Assembly: GCA_030429605.1 (NCBI GenBank)
Contig: JAUIEV010000003.1
Span: 1 to 64,000 of the forward strand
DNA from: Chlamydiia bacterium
Lineage (GTDB): Bacteria; Chlamydiota; Chlamydiia; Chlamydiales; Simkaniaceae
Reading direction: 5' to 3'
Length of the DNA stretch: 64,000 nt
Part shown: positions 46,775 through 54,897 of the stretch, piece after piece
Layout of the letters: every line of letters starts with the position of its first letter
Position numbering within the stretch: the first letter of the stretch is position 1
Made by a program: the position numbers and the translations under genes
The notes under the pieces: generated by a model
The model's database searches: none
Told to the model about the DNA's origin: nothing
The model's input: the letters and a program-made list of their open reading frames with translations, nothing else

Positions 46775-46867
46775 CCCTTCTTCCATACGGAAACGCCTAT
46801 TTACGCATTTCATAAATTTTTGGTACGTTTTTAAAAAAATCTGCCGAAAAATGGTCATCTCAGAGCA

Positions 46868-47131
46868 CTAGATATTTTGATCTTGCTGCGCATCTTCTTC
46901 TGCACATTTAATCGCTAGTTGCTTAGCTTTCTCTAAAGCTAGGGAAAAATCATCGAAGGGAAATATTAATTTTTCTGAAATAGGAGTGAATTCAATCTCC
47001 ATCTTATCTATTCCCTTTTCATAGGTAATTTCTGCTATATTATGATCTGCAAAGCAAAGGATAATCACCATTCCCTCTAAATTGACGTCACCTAGTAATT
47101 TTGTATAAAAACCATTGTTATTTCCCAGCAT
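46868..47131 (-). CDS. Candidate immunity protein 2
   Basis: An 87-residue acidic protein starting one base after the stop of the preceding gene. It aligns with that gene's product: (I/W)AEI(T/S)xEK, an IxFxPI segment, F at the same site, and EKAK near the end. So it is a tandem paralogue. Second gene downstream of the toxin on the same strand. Immunity function is inferred from position, size and duplication. Confidence 0.6.
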   Translation of the reverse strand: MLGNNNGFYTKLLGDVNLEGMVIILCFADHNIAEITYEKGIDKMEIEFTPISEKLIFPFDDFSLALEKAKQLAIKCAEEDAQQDQNI

Positions 47132-47132
47132 A

Positions 47133-47354
47133 TCAATTTAGCAGTTTTGCTTTTGCTTTCTCGATGACATCAAGAGCTTCTTTAAGAGGAAATTCCCAAT
47201 ATTTAGTTCCAATCGGAGGGAAAATAGTCAATACAGGTTCGTCTTTTTCCTGTGAAATTTCTGCCCACTCCTCATCTTTATAGTAAATTTCAGCAAAAAC
47301 TTTTTCCCTGATGCAGTCATTAGCAATAATGATAAAAAAATCGCCATCATCCAT
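47133..47354 (-). CDS. Candidate immunity protein 1
   Basis: A 73-residue acidic protein (DDGDFFIIIANDCIREKVF start) with GGGGG upstream, 19 bases after the toxin stop codon. It lacks a signal peptide, so it would act in the cytosol. Genes of this size and charge directly after a polymorphic toxin are usually its immunity. The next gene is its paralogue. Confidence 0.62.
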   Translation of the reverse strand: MDDGDFFIIIANDCIREKVFAEIYYKDEEWAEISQEKDEPVLTIFPPIGTKYWEFPLKEALDVIEKAKAKLLN

Positions 47355-47373
47355 TCACTACCCCCTTTTTAAC

Positions 47374-48795
47374 TTATTTTTTGTAACTTTTTGGTTGAAG
47401 AAACCCTATCATTTCTTTTCCATCACCAGTAAACCTTACTCCTCCTTGTTCAGGAGTCCAAATTTCGATTACTGGCCCATAGTTATTACTCGTATATTGC
47501 TTTATAACTTTATTGGGATGATTTAAGATTCTATCTAGGGTTTTTTGTCCATGTTCATTTATTTGATTTGGATTTCCAACAGGTTTTTCAAAAACGGTTT
47601 CGCTACGATATCCATGTTTCATCGAACCTCTACCTGCTTTAGTAAAACCAGCTCTATCCGGAACTCTTCCCAATTTTGAAAATGCTTTAACATTTATAGC
47701 TCCCTTCTTACTAAGCATTCCTGGAATGGGAATGAATCCAACAGTAAACATATCAGATAATTTATTTTGTTTAGCATCTTTCGCGTAAAGTTCTGCTTGA
47801 TCGGTGTGAAATGCTTTATCTATTGCCTTGTGGCCTTTTTCTATTGTTTTTTCATAGTTCTCGACAGCATTCCCCATCAGCTCATTGTTTTCGCATGACA
47901 GATCTTCAGGGAGTAATTTTGATCCAAACTCTTTTATTTCCTCGATTGCTTCAGGCCCTAGCTTTAGGTATTCTGCTACTGCATCAAATGCTTCGTGTGC
48001 TAGATGAGCTCCGAGCTCCCTTCCTTTTTCTGCAAGAGATTGAGGATCTTGTTTTGAGGCTACATCTTCATAAACAACCTCCTTTACCGAAGAGGCTTTT
48101 TCATTAATAACTTCTTGTACGAGAAGCTCCTCACTTCGTTCTAGACATTCAGAAGGAGATTCATCTTTTTCCAATAGTGGAGACGGCTCCTTTGGTTTAG
48201 AATCTGAAGCTGCCGCCGTCCCCGCTGCCCCTGCGGCTGCAGCTGCAGCTGATGATGATGCTGAAACGGCAACTATCACTACAGTTGCAGCAACGACTAC
48301 CACAGCTCCAACAATGATTGCTGTTTTATGTTTCTTTACGAATTTCTTCGTACTTTTCCAGTTCTTGGATACCCAACCGCACTGTTGAATATTTTTACGA
48401 AGGGTGTCATATGATAGAGTCTGAGCAAAATAAAAATCCCCACTTCTATTACTTGAAAAGGCATAGTAAAATGGTGATTCGTCGTAGAGGAGAGAAAAGA
48501 TATCTTGGTTGAGGGCTATTCCAGCAGAAGCATCATTCGACGGCATTCCTTCATATGCTAAAAGAGCAACAAATCGATTTATTTTCCATAACTGATCAGG
48601 GGAACACTTCCTTTCTAGCTCCCCGCTTTCGATCTCTTCAAGAAGCTGTAATACACCATCATATGTAAGCGAGGCATACTCCTTCTTCGCTCCAGATTCT
48701 GGAATGGGAGCTTTCGAATTTCCCAATGGATATATCAAGAGAGAAGGCAAGAGCAGAAGGAGAACCAAATAAGAAAAAAGCCTACACCTAAACAT
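47374..48795 (-). CDS. Polymorphic-toxin-like exported protein
   Basis: A 473-residue protein. Residues 1-22 form a signal peptide (FSYLVLLLLLPSLLIYPLG), and residues 157-178 a membrane helix after KKFVKKHK, followed by an Ala-rich linker. The middle (about 215-340) is charged and helical. The C-terminal 90 residues (GRGSMKHGYRSETVF, LDRILNHPNKVIK, EIWTPEQGGVRFTGDG, GFLQP) have the compact look of toxin tips in CDI/polymorphic toxins, probably an RNase, though I cannot name the family. Two small paralogous genes follow. AGGA lies three bases before the ATG. Confidence 0.7.
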   Translation of the reverse strand: MFRCRLFSYLVLLLLLPSLLIYPLGNSKAPIPESGAKKEYASLTYDGVLQLLEEIESGELERKCSPDQLWKINRFVALLAYEGMPSNDASAGIALNQDIFSLLYDESPFYYAFSSNRSGDFYFAQTLSYDTLRKNIQQCGWVSKNWKSTKKFVKKHKTAIIVGAVVVVAATVVIVAVSASSSAAAAAAGAAGTAAASDSKPKEPSPLLEKDESPSECLERSEELLVQEVINEKASSVKEVVYEDVASKQDPQSLAEKGRELGAHLAHEAFDAVAEYLKLGPEAIEEIKEFGSKLLPEDLSCENNELMGNAVENYEKTIEKGHKAIDKAFHTDQAELYAKDAKQNKLSDMFTVGFIPIPGMLSKKGAINVKAFSKLGRVPDRAGFTKAGRGSMKHGYRSETVFEKPVGNPNQINEHGQKTLDRILNHPNKVIKQYTSNNYGPVIEIWTPEQGGVRFTGDGKEMIGFLQPKSYKK

Positions 48796-48933
48796 ATGTC
48801 CTCGCGAGCAAAAGACGAACGTTAAGATTTGACTAAGTTTTGGTCAACTGTTTATCTTTCTAAAATGTAACAAACATCCGGTGTTGTGACAAAACTTGTC
48901 TATGAGTTACAACTGTTACAGAAGTTACACTAA

Positions 48934-49287
48934 TTTATCATATGTTTTCGAAATTCCCCATCGTCTTATGCTGGTTTGGGGTTATTGTTAGAGGCTGCTA
49001 AAAAATTCCCCCAGAAATTTAATAAATCTTCTCGCTCTCCGAAAAATAAAAATGGACAAGTATTAACTCTCCAGGACTGGACATTAGCTCAACTTATTGA
49101 TGTATCTTACGATATTGGCCTACTTAAACTCGACACTAAAAGGTTCAGTCACCATGTCCGTGATTTTCGTAACTATATTCATCCTTGTCATCAAATGATC
49201 TCAAATTTTGATCCTGACATGCATACAGCCAAAATCTGCTTTCAAGTACTTAAAGCTGCAATTGCGGATTTAAGCGGAGAAAGATAA
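48934..49287 (+). pseudogene. Truncated HEPN-like gene, N-terminus missing
   Basis: The frame is open from the stop at 48931 but has no ATG or GTG before the conserved part, only TTG codons. SYAGLGLLLEAAKKFPQKF runs into VRDFRNYIHPCHQM, a pattern seen at the C-terminus of larger HEPN-like proteins (RDFRN..HP). About 100 residues survive. I read it as a decayed fragment in the accessory zone. Confidence 0.55.
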
Positions 49288-49385
49288 TTTTTATTGCATT
49301 CCAATCAAAAGTTCTGATTGCATTTCTTATTTCAAATTATAATCACTTAATTATCAGAAGCTTATTATTGACCTCCTTAATGTAC

Positions 49386-49418
49386 TTGATAAGGATTTAA
49401 ATAACCTATATAATAGGT
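49386..49418 (+). promoter_or_regulatory. Promoter with palindromic operator over the -10 box
   Basis: TTGATA at 49386-49391 and TATAAT at 49409-49414 have a 17-base spacer. The -10 lies inside the perfect palindrome ACCTATATAATAGGT (49404-49418), and a second ACCT...AGGT pair follows before the start codon. This suits autorepression by the winged-helix protein encoded next. Confidence 0.7.
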
Positions 49419-49443
49419 AATATAACCTAGATATGAGGTGGTC

Positions 49444-49779
49444 ATGTTAGAGTCATTATTTGGTTCAAAAACTATTGAAAAGATCCTCTTTTACCTTTTG
49501 GCAAATGATAGGTGTTATGGTTCACAATTGAGCAGAGTGTTTGATGAATCTCTTTCCCCTTTTCAAAAGGGCTTAGATAGGCTGGAAGCCGGTGGTATTA
49601 TCGTCAGCTTTCTAGAAGGAAAAACAAGGGTGTATCAGTTTAATCCAAGGTATCCTTTTTTATCAGAGTTGAAGGAGTTTTTACAGAAAGCATATGAGTT
49701 TCTTCCATCTGAATTAAAAGATCGTTTTTATCAGCCCGTAGTTCGCAAAAGACCTCGTAGGAAAGGGAAACCTTCATGA
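49444..49779 (+). CDS. Winged-helix regulator, antitoxin-like
   Basis: A 111-residue protein. LFGSKTIEKILFYLLANDRCYGSQLSRVFDESLSPFQKGLDRLEAGGIIVS-type sequence is a winged helix-turn-helix, and the C-terminus is basic (VVRKRPRRKGKPS). ATG 49444 follows GAGG at 49435-49438. Its end overlaps the nucleotidyltransferase start by four bases. It probably represses its own promoter. This gene pair resembles AbiE/MenTA-like systems in layout. Confidence 0.75.
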   Translation: MLESLFGSKTIEKILFYLLANDRCYGSQLSRVFDESLSPFQKGLDRLEAGGIIVSFLEGKTRVYQFNPRYPFLSELKEFLQKAYEFLPSELKDRFYQPVVRKRPRRKGKPS

Positions 49780-50333
49780 AAAAAATTGATTATAAAAAAA
49801 TCACCTTAGAACAGTTGGCTGCAATTGTATCAAAAAAAATGCAGGAACATGGAATTGATAGCATTTTGGTTGGAGGTGGATGTGTGTCTATTTATTCACA
49901 CAATCGCTACCAATCATATGATCTGGATTATGTTACGTATGAAAATATGAGAAAGGTAGAAAGAGCTCTAAAGGAAATCAATTTTATAAAGAGTGGAAAA
50001 CATTTTGAACATCAGGAATGTGAATACTACATTGAATTTGTCTCCCCTCCTGTTGCTATAGGAAATGAGCCAATCCAAGAGTATAAATACCACAAAACTC
50101 CACTTGGCACGATTAAAATGCTAACACCAACTGATAGTGTTAAAGATAGACTTGCCAGTTTTTACCACTGGGATGATTTGCAAGGATTGGAACAAGCAAT
50201 TAACATTTGCCAAGAAATTTCTAACGAAGTTGACATTGCAAAAATTAAAAGTTGGTCTGAGAAGGAAGGTCAGAAAACAAAATATCAAATTTTCTTAAAA
50301 CGATTGAAAGAGATCTCCAATCAAAAGTTCTGA
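49776..50333 (+). CDS. Nucleotidyltransferase-fold protein, toxin-like
   Basis: A 185-residue protein. SILVGGGCVSIYSHNRYQSYDLDYVT has the GG...DxD pattern of the DNA polymerase beta-like nucleotidyltransferases. The C-terminal region (TPTDSVKDRLASFYHWDDLQ) matches the DUF6036-like group. Coupled to the winged-helix gene, it forms a likely regulator/toxin module acting on nucleotides, tRNA or proteins. The 3' end abuts a dispersed repeat at 50317-50340. Confidence 0.72.
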   Translation: MKKIDYKKITLEQLAAIVSKKMQEHGIDSILVGGGCVSIYSHNRYQSYDLDYVTYENMRKVERALKEINFIKSGKHFEHQECEYYIEFVSPPVAIGNEPIQEYKYHKTPLGTIKMLTPTDSVKDRLASFYHWDDLQGLEQAINICQEISNEVDIAKIKSWSEKEGQKTKYQIFLKRLKEISNQKF

Positions 50334-50495
50334 ATGCGTCTCTCCACTTCCAAGACGCTTGTTTTGCAAAAAGCTCTGCTCCTATTCAACCTTTCTGTTA
50401 CATTTTTTTTGTAAAAAAGGATCAGACGCATGAACATATATATCGACCAATGCTCGAACTTTAAAAAAGTGAAATCGCTAACAAAAACCTACGTG
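50334..50495. repeat. Intergenic stretch with dispersed repeat copies
   Basis: No gene. The repeat CCAATCAAAAGTTC...GCGTC begins inside the preceding gene end (50317-50340) and has relatives at 49301-49320, 51588-51612 and 55011-55030. TCTCTCCACTTCCA at 50339-50352 matches the tmRNA 3' end (45662-45675) in 13 of 14 bases. TCCAAGACGCTTGTT is at 50349-50363. Confidence 0.6.
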
Positions 50496-50599
50496 TCCGT
50501 TCAGTGGGGGACGTTGATGTGGGCCAATTTTTGGTTTTTAGGCTTTTTTCGGTCAAAAAAGCCTCGAAATCACCATTTTGTGCACCCCCACTGAACGGA
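50496..50599. mobile_element. 104-bp MITE-like element
   Basis: Perfect 15-base terminal inverted repeats, TCCGTTCAGTGGGGG (50496-50510) and CCCCCACTGAACGGA (50585-50599), enclose a central hairpin AGGCTTTTTT/AAAAAAGCCT (50540-50564). There is no reading frame. I see no clear target-site duplication. The layout is that of a miniature inverted-repeat element mobilised by a transposase elsewhere. Confidence 0.65.
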
Positions 50600-50670
50600 T
50601 ACCTTGAAGTAAAAAATTGAACTATTTAAGATCGAAAGTCTTAATACCTACTAACATTTCAGAGTAAAAT

Positions 50671-50868
50671 ATGTTGATCAATATTGTCATTGTTATAGTC
50701 ACCTTGGCATTTTTTTTTGCTGCGCCATTTTTCTTTGCTAAAAGCATCACTGAATTTAAATCAGGCCAAAAAGATAACTCTGTAAAGAAGCTATACTATG
50801 CATTTTTATGGTCTTTCTCCGGGGCTCTAAGTGTTTATTTTTTTTTTAGGGGAATAAGCCAATGGTGA
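50671..50868 (+). CDS. Small two-helix membrane protein
   Basis: A 65-residue protein with two hydrophobic helices (residues 4-24 and 43-60) joined by a charged loop (KSITEFKSGQKDNSVKK). It overlaps the next gene by seven bases, so the two are probably co-translated. Function unknown. Confidence 0.6.
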   Translation: MLINIVIVIVTLAFFFAAPFFFAKSITEFKSGQKDNSVKKLYYAFLWSFSGALSVYFFFRGISQW

Positions 50869-51467
50869 AGTTTTTACTAAGTTGTATGCTCTTCCCCTCG
50901 TTCTTGTGTTTTTCTATTCATAAGCAGGATTTGATCCATGAAGTAGCTCTAGCATTTCATAATGCTGATTTCGAAATGGCACGAAATTTTTCAATCCAAT
51001 GGGCTAAAAACTTCGAGGAAGATGTGATTCCTGCTATGGCCTGTCTATCTTTATCGCTTTGCGGAGAAAAAAAATTGCCTGCGGCGAATCTTGTCTATCA
51101 AAGAGTGCTTTTTTTAATGGAATCGCAAAAATTTCCCTCAAATGTCCAACAACGATATAAAAAAACGATGGAATTAGCCCTCAATAACCATGATCAACTA
51201 TTGGAAGATTCGTATATAGTCCCAGAGCTAGAACCATGCAAATTCAGCCTAAAGTTTAAAGCTGTTGCAGGAGCATTAATTTTTACGGCTGGGTTATTCA
51301 CAACTCCCTTTAATCCAGGCATTGGAACTGGGCTCATGACAACAGGAGGAGGAATGATTCTTGATTCTACCCTGGGTTATAAAGATGAATTTGATGAGCA
51401 GGATCGACGAAAGCGCGAAAAGCTAAGAGAATCGGATCCTGAAAACGATCAGTTAAATGTTCAATGA
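50862..51467 (+). CDS. Exported protein with helical repeats and Gly-rich segment
   Basis: A 201-residue protein: N-terminal signal sequence (VKFLLSCMLFPSFLCFS), a TPR-like helical middle (HNADFEMARNFSIQWAKNFEEDV) and a Gly/Thr-rich hydrophobic hairpin (AGALIFTAGLFTTPFNPGIG). The C-terminus is charged. I do not recognise it. It sits between the MITE and a terminator-like hairpin. Confidence 0.6.
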   Translation: MVKFLLSCMLFPSFLCFSIHKQDLIHEVALAFHNADFEMARNFSIQWAKNFEEDVIPAMACLSLSLCGEKKLPAANLVYQRVLFLMESQKFPSNVQQRYKKTMELALNNHDQLLEDSYIVPELEPCKFSLKFKAVAGALIFTAGLFTTPFNPGIGTGLMTTGGGMILDSTLGYKDEFDEQDRRKREKLRESDPENDQLNVQ

Positions 51468-51474
51468 AAATAAT

Positions 51475-51496
51475 TAGACCCTGAAGGGGCCTTTTT
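51475..51496 (+). terminator. Possible intrinsic terminator
   Basis: GACCCTGAAGGGGCCTTTTT: a short CCCT/AGGG stem followed by five T, eight bases after the stop codon of the exported-protein gene. The stem is weak. Confidence 0.45.
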
Positions 51497-51743
51497 AACT
51501 AATTTTATCCAGTCAAAATTAATTAGCAGTTCTAATATGCCTGATTTTGGAATCAGCGTAATATTTTCTTAAGATTGATAGTTTATGCCAATCAAAAGTT
51601 CCGAACGCGTCCAACCTCCAATCAAAATTAAGGATTCAGTGAAATACATTCACAAATACACGCCGAAGAACTCCGTTGCACAAAGCCCAATTACGCACTA
51701 GACCAGATGAATGCAGATTAAAACTCCTTCCTCAAACTTGCCT
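51497..51743. repeat. Intergenic stretch with dispersed repeats, second copy
   Basis: No gene. It holds the second copies of the two repeats seen after the tmRNA (51612-51633 and 51690-51707, same order and orientation) and a copy of the CCAATCAAAAGTTC repeat at 51588-51612. Confidence 0.65.
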
Positions 51744-52928
51744 TTAAGTAGGCTTATCTGATTTTCCCGTTGCAGCCACCGGCTCCAAAGCAAAACCATT
51801 CGCGACTCTTCGCATTTGCTCTCTGCCCCTCTTGGTGATAAATTGAATGAATTTTTTGGGTAAAATTTTCATCAAATAGAGCTGAAGTGTCATTTTCATT
51901 GAGGATTCATCACCTCCCAAGAGCTGATGATTCGCTTCTGCAAGATCTTGAGCATCTTCAACGAAGCTTCGAATAGATTGCTCATATTCACTAAAGGCAA
52001 TCTCGTAATCACCGTCTGATTTCTCAATCTCTCTAGCTAAAACATAAGATCCAACCATGGAAAGACTTGTTCCCATTGCTGAGGCAGCGTGAGCAGCGTC
52101 TCCTACAAGGGCGACTCTTCCTTTCGACCAATAGGGCATTCTGACCTGCGCAATGGAATTGAAGTAGCAATCATCACAACTTTTCATCGCAGAGATAAGT
52201 TGAGGAATTTCCCATCCTAAATCACCAAACTGTTTTTCAAATTCATCTTTGAAATTCTTAGATGAAGTGATTTCCTTTTCTGATCGAAATGCCAGACATG
52301 CATACGAATGATGATCTGCAGCATATGCTGCTACAAACTTACCCCTATCAAAATACACTATTTCTGAATGATCAAGATCAAAGATATTGTTTATCGGAAA
52401 AACGCAAAAATGGATCCCGTACTTTCTTAAAAACTCTGAATCTTCGCCGAATGCAATCCTTCTCACGTTCGAATACAATCCATCAGCACCAATTACTAGA
52501 TCAAACTTTCTAGGGTCACTCTTTTCAAAATGAACAAGTTCATCAATCATCGTGATTGAATCATCATAAATGACTTCAATCTCACCTACTGCTTTTGATA
52601 GAATTTGAGCGAGATCCCAGCGGTTAACTTCAATATCCCCTTCAGAACAATGCCCCAAAATGTCTCCTTCAAACTCAAAAGTTTTGAGATAAGGAGTCAC
52701 TAGTTTCGACCTTTCAAGGTTTACATTCGCATCGACAAGATCCTGATAAATACCCATTCGCTTGGCAACTTCTAAAGCTGTTCCTCTTACGTCGATTTTA
52801 TAACCCCCCTCTCTCAAATTGGGATGTGTTTCAACAATCGTTGGTGAATATCCTCGTTGCTTTAACCAGTAGGCAAGCGTAAAACCTGCAATTCCAGCTC
52901 CTGATATAAGAATTCGTGTTTCTCTCAT
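51744..52928 (-). CDS. FAD-dependent monooxygenase (TetX/UbiH-like)
   Basis: A 394-residue flavoprotein hydroxylase. ILISGAGIAGFTLAYWLKQRG is the dinucleotide fold, FDLVIGADGLYSNVR carries the DG motif, and RVALVGDAAHAASAMGTSLSMVGSYVLA is the GD motif near the flavin. Family members hydroxylate aromatic compounds or antibiotics such as tetracyclines; this substrate is not known. It sits alone in the accessory zone, which fits acquisition by transfer. Confidence 0.85.
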   Translation of the reverse strand: MRETRILISGAGIAGFTLAYWLKQRGYSPTIVETHPNLREGGYKIDVRGTALEVAKRMGIYQDLVDANVNLERSKLVTPYLKTFEFEGDILGHCSEGDIEVNRWDLAQILSKAVGEIEVIYDDSITMIDELVHFEKSDPRKFDLVIGADGLYSNVRRIAFGEDSEFLRKYGIHFCVFPINNIFDLDHSEIVYFDRGKFVAAYAADHHSYACLAFRSEKEITSSKNFKDEFEKQFGDLGWEIPQLISAMKSCDDCYFNSIAQVRMPYWSKGRVALVGDAAHAASAMGTSLSMVGSYVLAREIEKSDGDYEIAFSEYEQSIRSFVEDAQDLAEANHQLLGGDESSMKMTLQLYLMKILPKKFIQFITKRGREQMRRVANGFALEPVAATGKSDKPT

Positions 52929-52970
52929 TGTCTTCTCTTAACACTGTGCCATTCACTGGTAACTGCCACG

Positions 52971-53534
52971 TTAGCTACCCTCTGAAAAGGCAATAATAAG
53001 CAAATCCTTTAACTCCTTGACCTCTAGTTCGTCGCCAAGAGCGTAGTGAACTATCGGCCTGCCTTTACCGGCTACAGCCTGCTCAAATCCGTATTTCACA
53101 AACTCAAGAAACTCTTCTATCTCTTGGAGTCGTAGCTTATTGTCCTCATGATGAGCCGTGGCTTTATTCTGATCAAAGGCTAACTCACGATTATCATGGG
53201 CCAGTTGATCATTCCGCTTAGTCCGAATTCTAGAATACACATTATGTCTTTCAACATCCTTCCAAACGCTGTCACATCCTATTTTTTTATAGAAATTCTT
53301 CAAGCTCACAACATCTTTTCGTTTGTTTTCTAGGATTTTGTATATCCCCAAGTATAGACGATCATAAATAAGTCGATATAAATAATTTAGTAGAGTTACA
53401 AACTTTCTCCCCTCCAATTGGTTTTCTTTCGAGAACATAACTATACAACTGAGGCACCTCATGTCCCTATAGATAAAATGAAGTCTCCCTCCCAGCACCT
53501 CAATCCACTCTTCTACTTCCTGTTCCCTACTCAT
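52971..53534 (-). CDS. AbiU2-like HEPN protein
   Basis: A 187-residue helical protein. TKRNDQLAHDNRE contains R-N-D-Q-L-A-H (Arg107-His113), the R-N-x4-H HEPN motif in the context of AbiU2-like domains. ATG 53534 follows GAGG and overlaps the Fic stop by eight bases; a GTG at 53540 is also in frame. Coupling to a winged-helix Fic gene suggests a two-gene defence or toxin module. Confidence 0.65.
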   Translation of the reverse strand: MSREQEVEEWIEVLGGRLHFIYRDMRCLSCIVMFSKENQLEGRKFVTLLNYLYRLIYDRLYLGIYKILENKRKDVVSLKNFYKKIGCDSVWKDVERHNVYSRIRTKRNDQLAHDNRELAFDQNKATAHHEDNKLRLQEIEEFLEFVKYGFEQAVAGKGRPIVHYALGDELEVKELKDLLIIAFSEGS

Positions 53535-54897
53535 TTTCACCTCGATTCAATTGGTCTCTCAATCTTTGCCACACATTTAGTTGCTCGACCGTCACTCCCA
53601 ATCCTACCAACCGACTCTCGTCTATCTGTTCCAAGTCCTCTAGAATATCCTCGGTAAAATCTGTCCTAGCTGCGCCTGGCACGCGCGTATCCGCCTCCGC
53701 ATTCACAAACGCCCTCATTGCCTCACCCACCAACCTCTGCAAGATCACCTCCCTCACCACAGTCCTCCGCTCTTGCCTATAGCGAACTCGGACTTCATCG
53801 AAGCCCATTACCTTGACAGTTGAATCGTAGGCGGCACAAGAACGGAGATAGGAGTAGACGTACAGGTCCACCAGTGGACGAACATCCTGCAGTTCATAGA
53901 TGGCGATCATGGCCGACATATAGTCCTCGACGGGAACGTCACTGAACGCTGCAGGGACGAGGTTTCCTTTGATCAATGAAATATTTGCAGACAGCCGAGC
54001 AGTCCGTTTGTTTACATCCGCGAAAGCCTGCAGATAGCTTACATGCACCAAAAGGAAAACACTCTGTTCGTAGGGATCCCGAATTTGTGCAGCTTTGCGA
54101 GCAATCTTCTCCAACTGCTCGTCCAATCTCTTTGGATCCTCAAAAGGGAGGTATGTTGATCCCCCGATACGCACACCATGCTTACGGACCTTACCTACCT
54201 CCGAAGCCTCCAAAAGACCATCGGACAAGAGATAATGTAGAGTACAAATGACATTGCGACTGACCTCGATCCTTGATGCTGTATCAACAAGATAGCGAAT
54301 AGCTTCCTTGTGATTTAATATCATTACCTTCTCCTCATCTAGTTTCCCTTCCGCAGTGTCACCATGAAGCAGTAGACGTTCAGTATCCAACAGGGAATAG
54401 GTGTTTCCTTCCAAACGAGATGAGTTATATGACAGGTCAATAATTAGCCTGTTGAAAATTTGATGTGCATAGGTTCCAGCTGGATCCTGATTGCTGGCTC
54501 GCTTCCCCGATGCCTGCAACTGTTTTCGTAGGGTCTCTGGCAAGTAAAAGGTAGCGTTAGGTTGATAGCTGTCAAGCCACTCGTCTGCATATGCAACCGG
54601 CTGCCGCTCGAATAAGGGCCTCTTTACTATCTGAATAGCTTCTAAACTTGCGGAACCAAAACAACTACTTACCTCATTGCTAGCTTGTACCACACGCCCT
54701 GATGCAATGTATTTAGTCCCCCGCTTCTGGCCAATCCTCTTAACCGTCCCTTCTTCCACCAAATGACCCAGCCACCGTCTAACCGATCGTTCCTTATATC
54801 CTTCACCCATTTTCTGCATCAACTCAGTCAAACTGATCGGCTCGGACTCTAATCCTAGCTGTCTTAATACGGCCATTTTATTGTCACGCAGGCTCAT
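53527..54897 (-). CDS. Winged-helix Fic-family protein
   Basis: A 456-residue protein. Residues 1-65 are a winged helix (SVRRWLGHLVEEGTVKRIG). SSRLEGN (159-165) fits the class II inhibitory [ST]xxxE[GN] helix. The Fic core reads YLQAFADVNKRTAR (288-301): the D-x-N-[GK]-R part is kept, but Gln290 stands where HPF has the catalytic His. The C-terminus could bind a second domain. AAGGAGGT lies seven bases before ATG 54897. Fic enzymes move AMP or similar groups onto proteins; without His another activity, or none, is possible. Confidence 0.82.
   Translation of the reverse strand: MSLRDNKMAVLRQLGLESEPISLTELMQKMGEGYKERSVRRWLGHLVEEGTVKRIGQKRGTKYIASGRVVQASNEVSSCFGSASLEAIQIVKRPLFERQPVAYADEWLDSYQPNATFYLPETLRKQLQASGKRASNQDPAGTYAHQIFNRLIIDLSYNSSRLEGNTYSLLDTERLLLHGDTAEGKLDEEKVMILNHKEAIRYLVDTASRIEVSRNVICTLHYLLSDGLLEASEVGKVRKHGVRIGGSTYLPFEDPKRLDEQLEKIARKAAQIRDPYEQSVFLLVHVSYLQAFADVNKRTARLSANISLIKGNLVPAAFSDVPVEDYMSAMIAIYELQDVRPLVDLYVYSYLRSCAAYDSTVKVMGFDEVRVRYRQERRTVVREVILQRLVGEAMRAFVNAEADTRVPGAARTDFTEDILEDLEQIDESRLVGLGVTVEQLNVWQRLRDQLNRGENE

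Noticed and set aside
50339-50352. Possible attR for an island integrated in the tmRNA 3' end (13 of 14 bases)
   Set aside because: The match is short, the following bases belong to a separate dispersed repeat, and I see no integrase gene in the interval.
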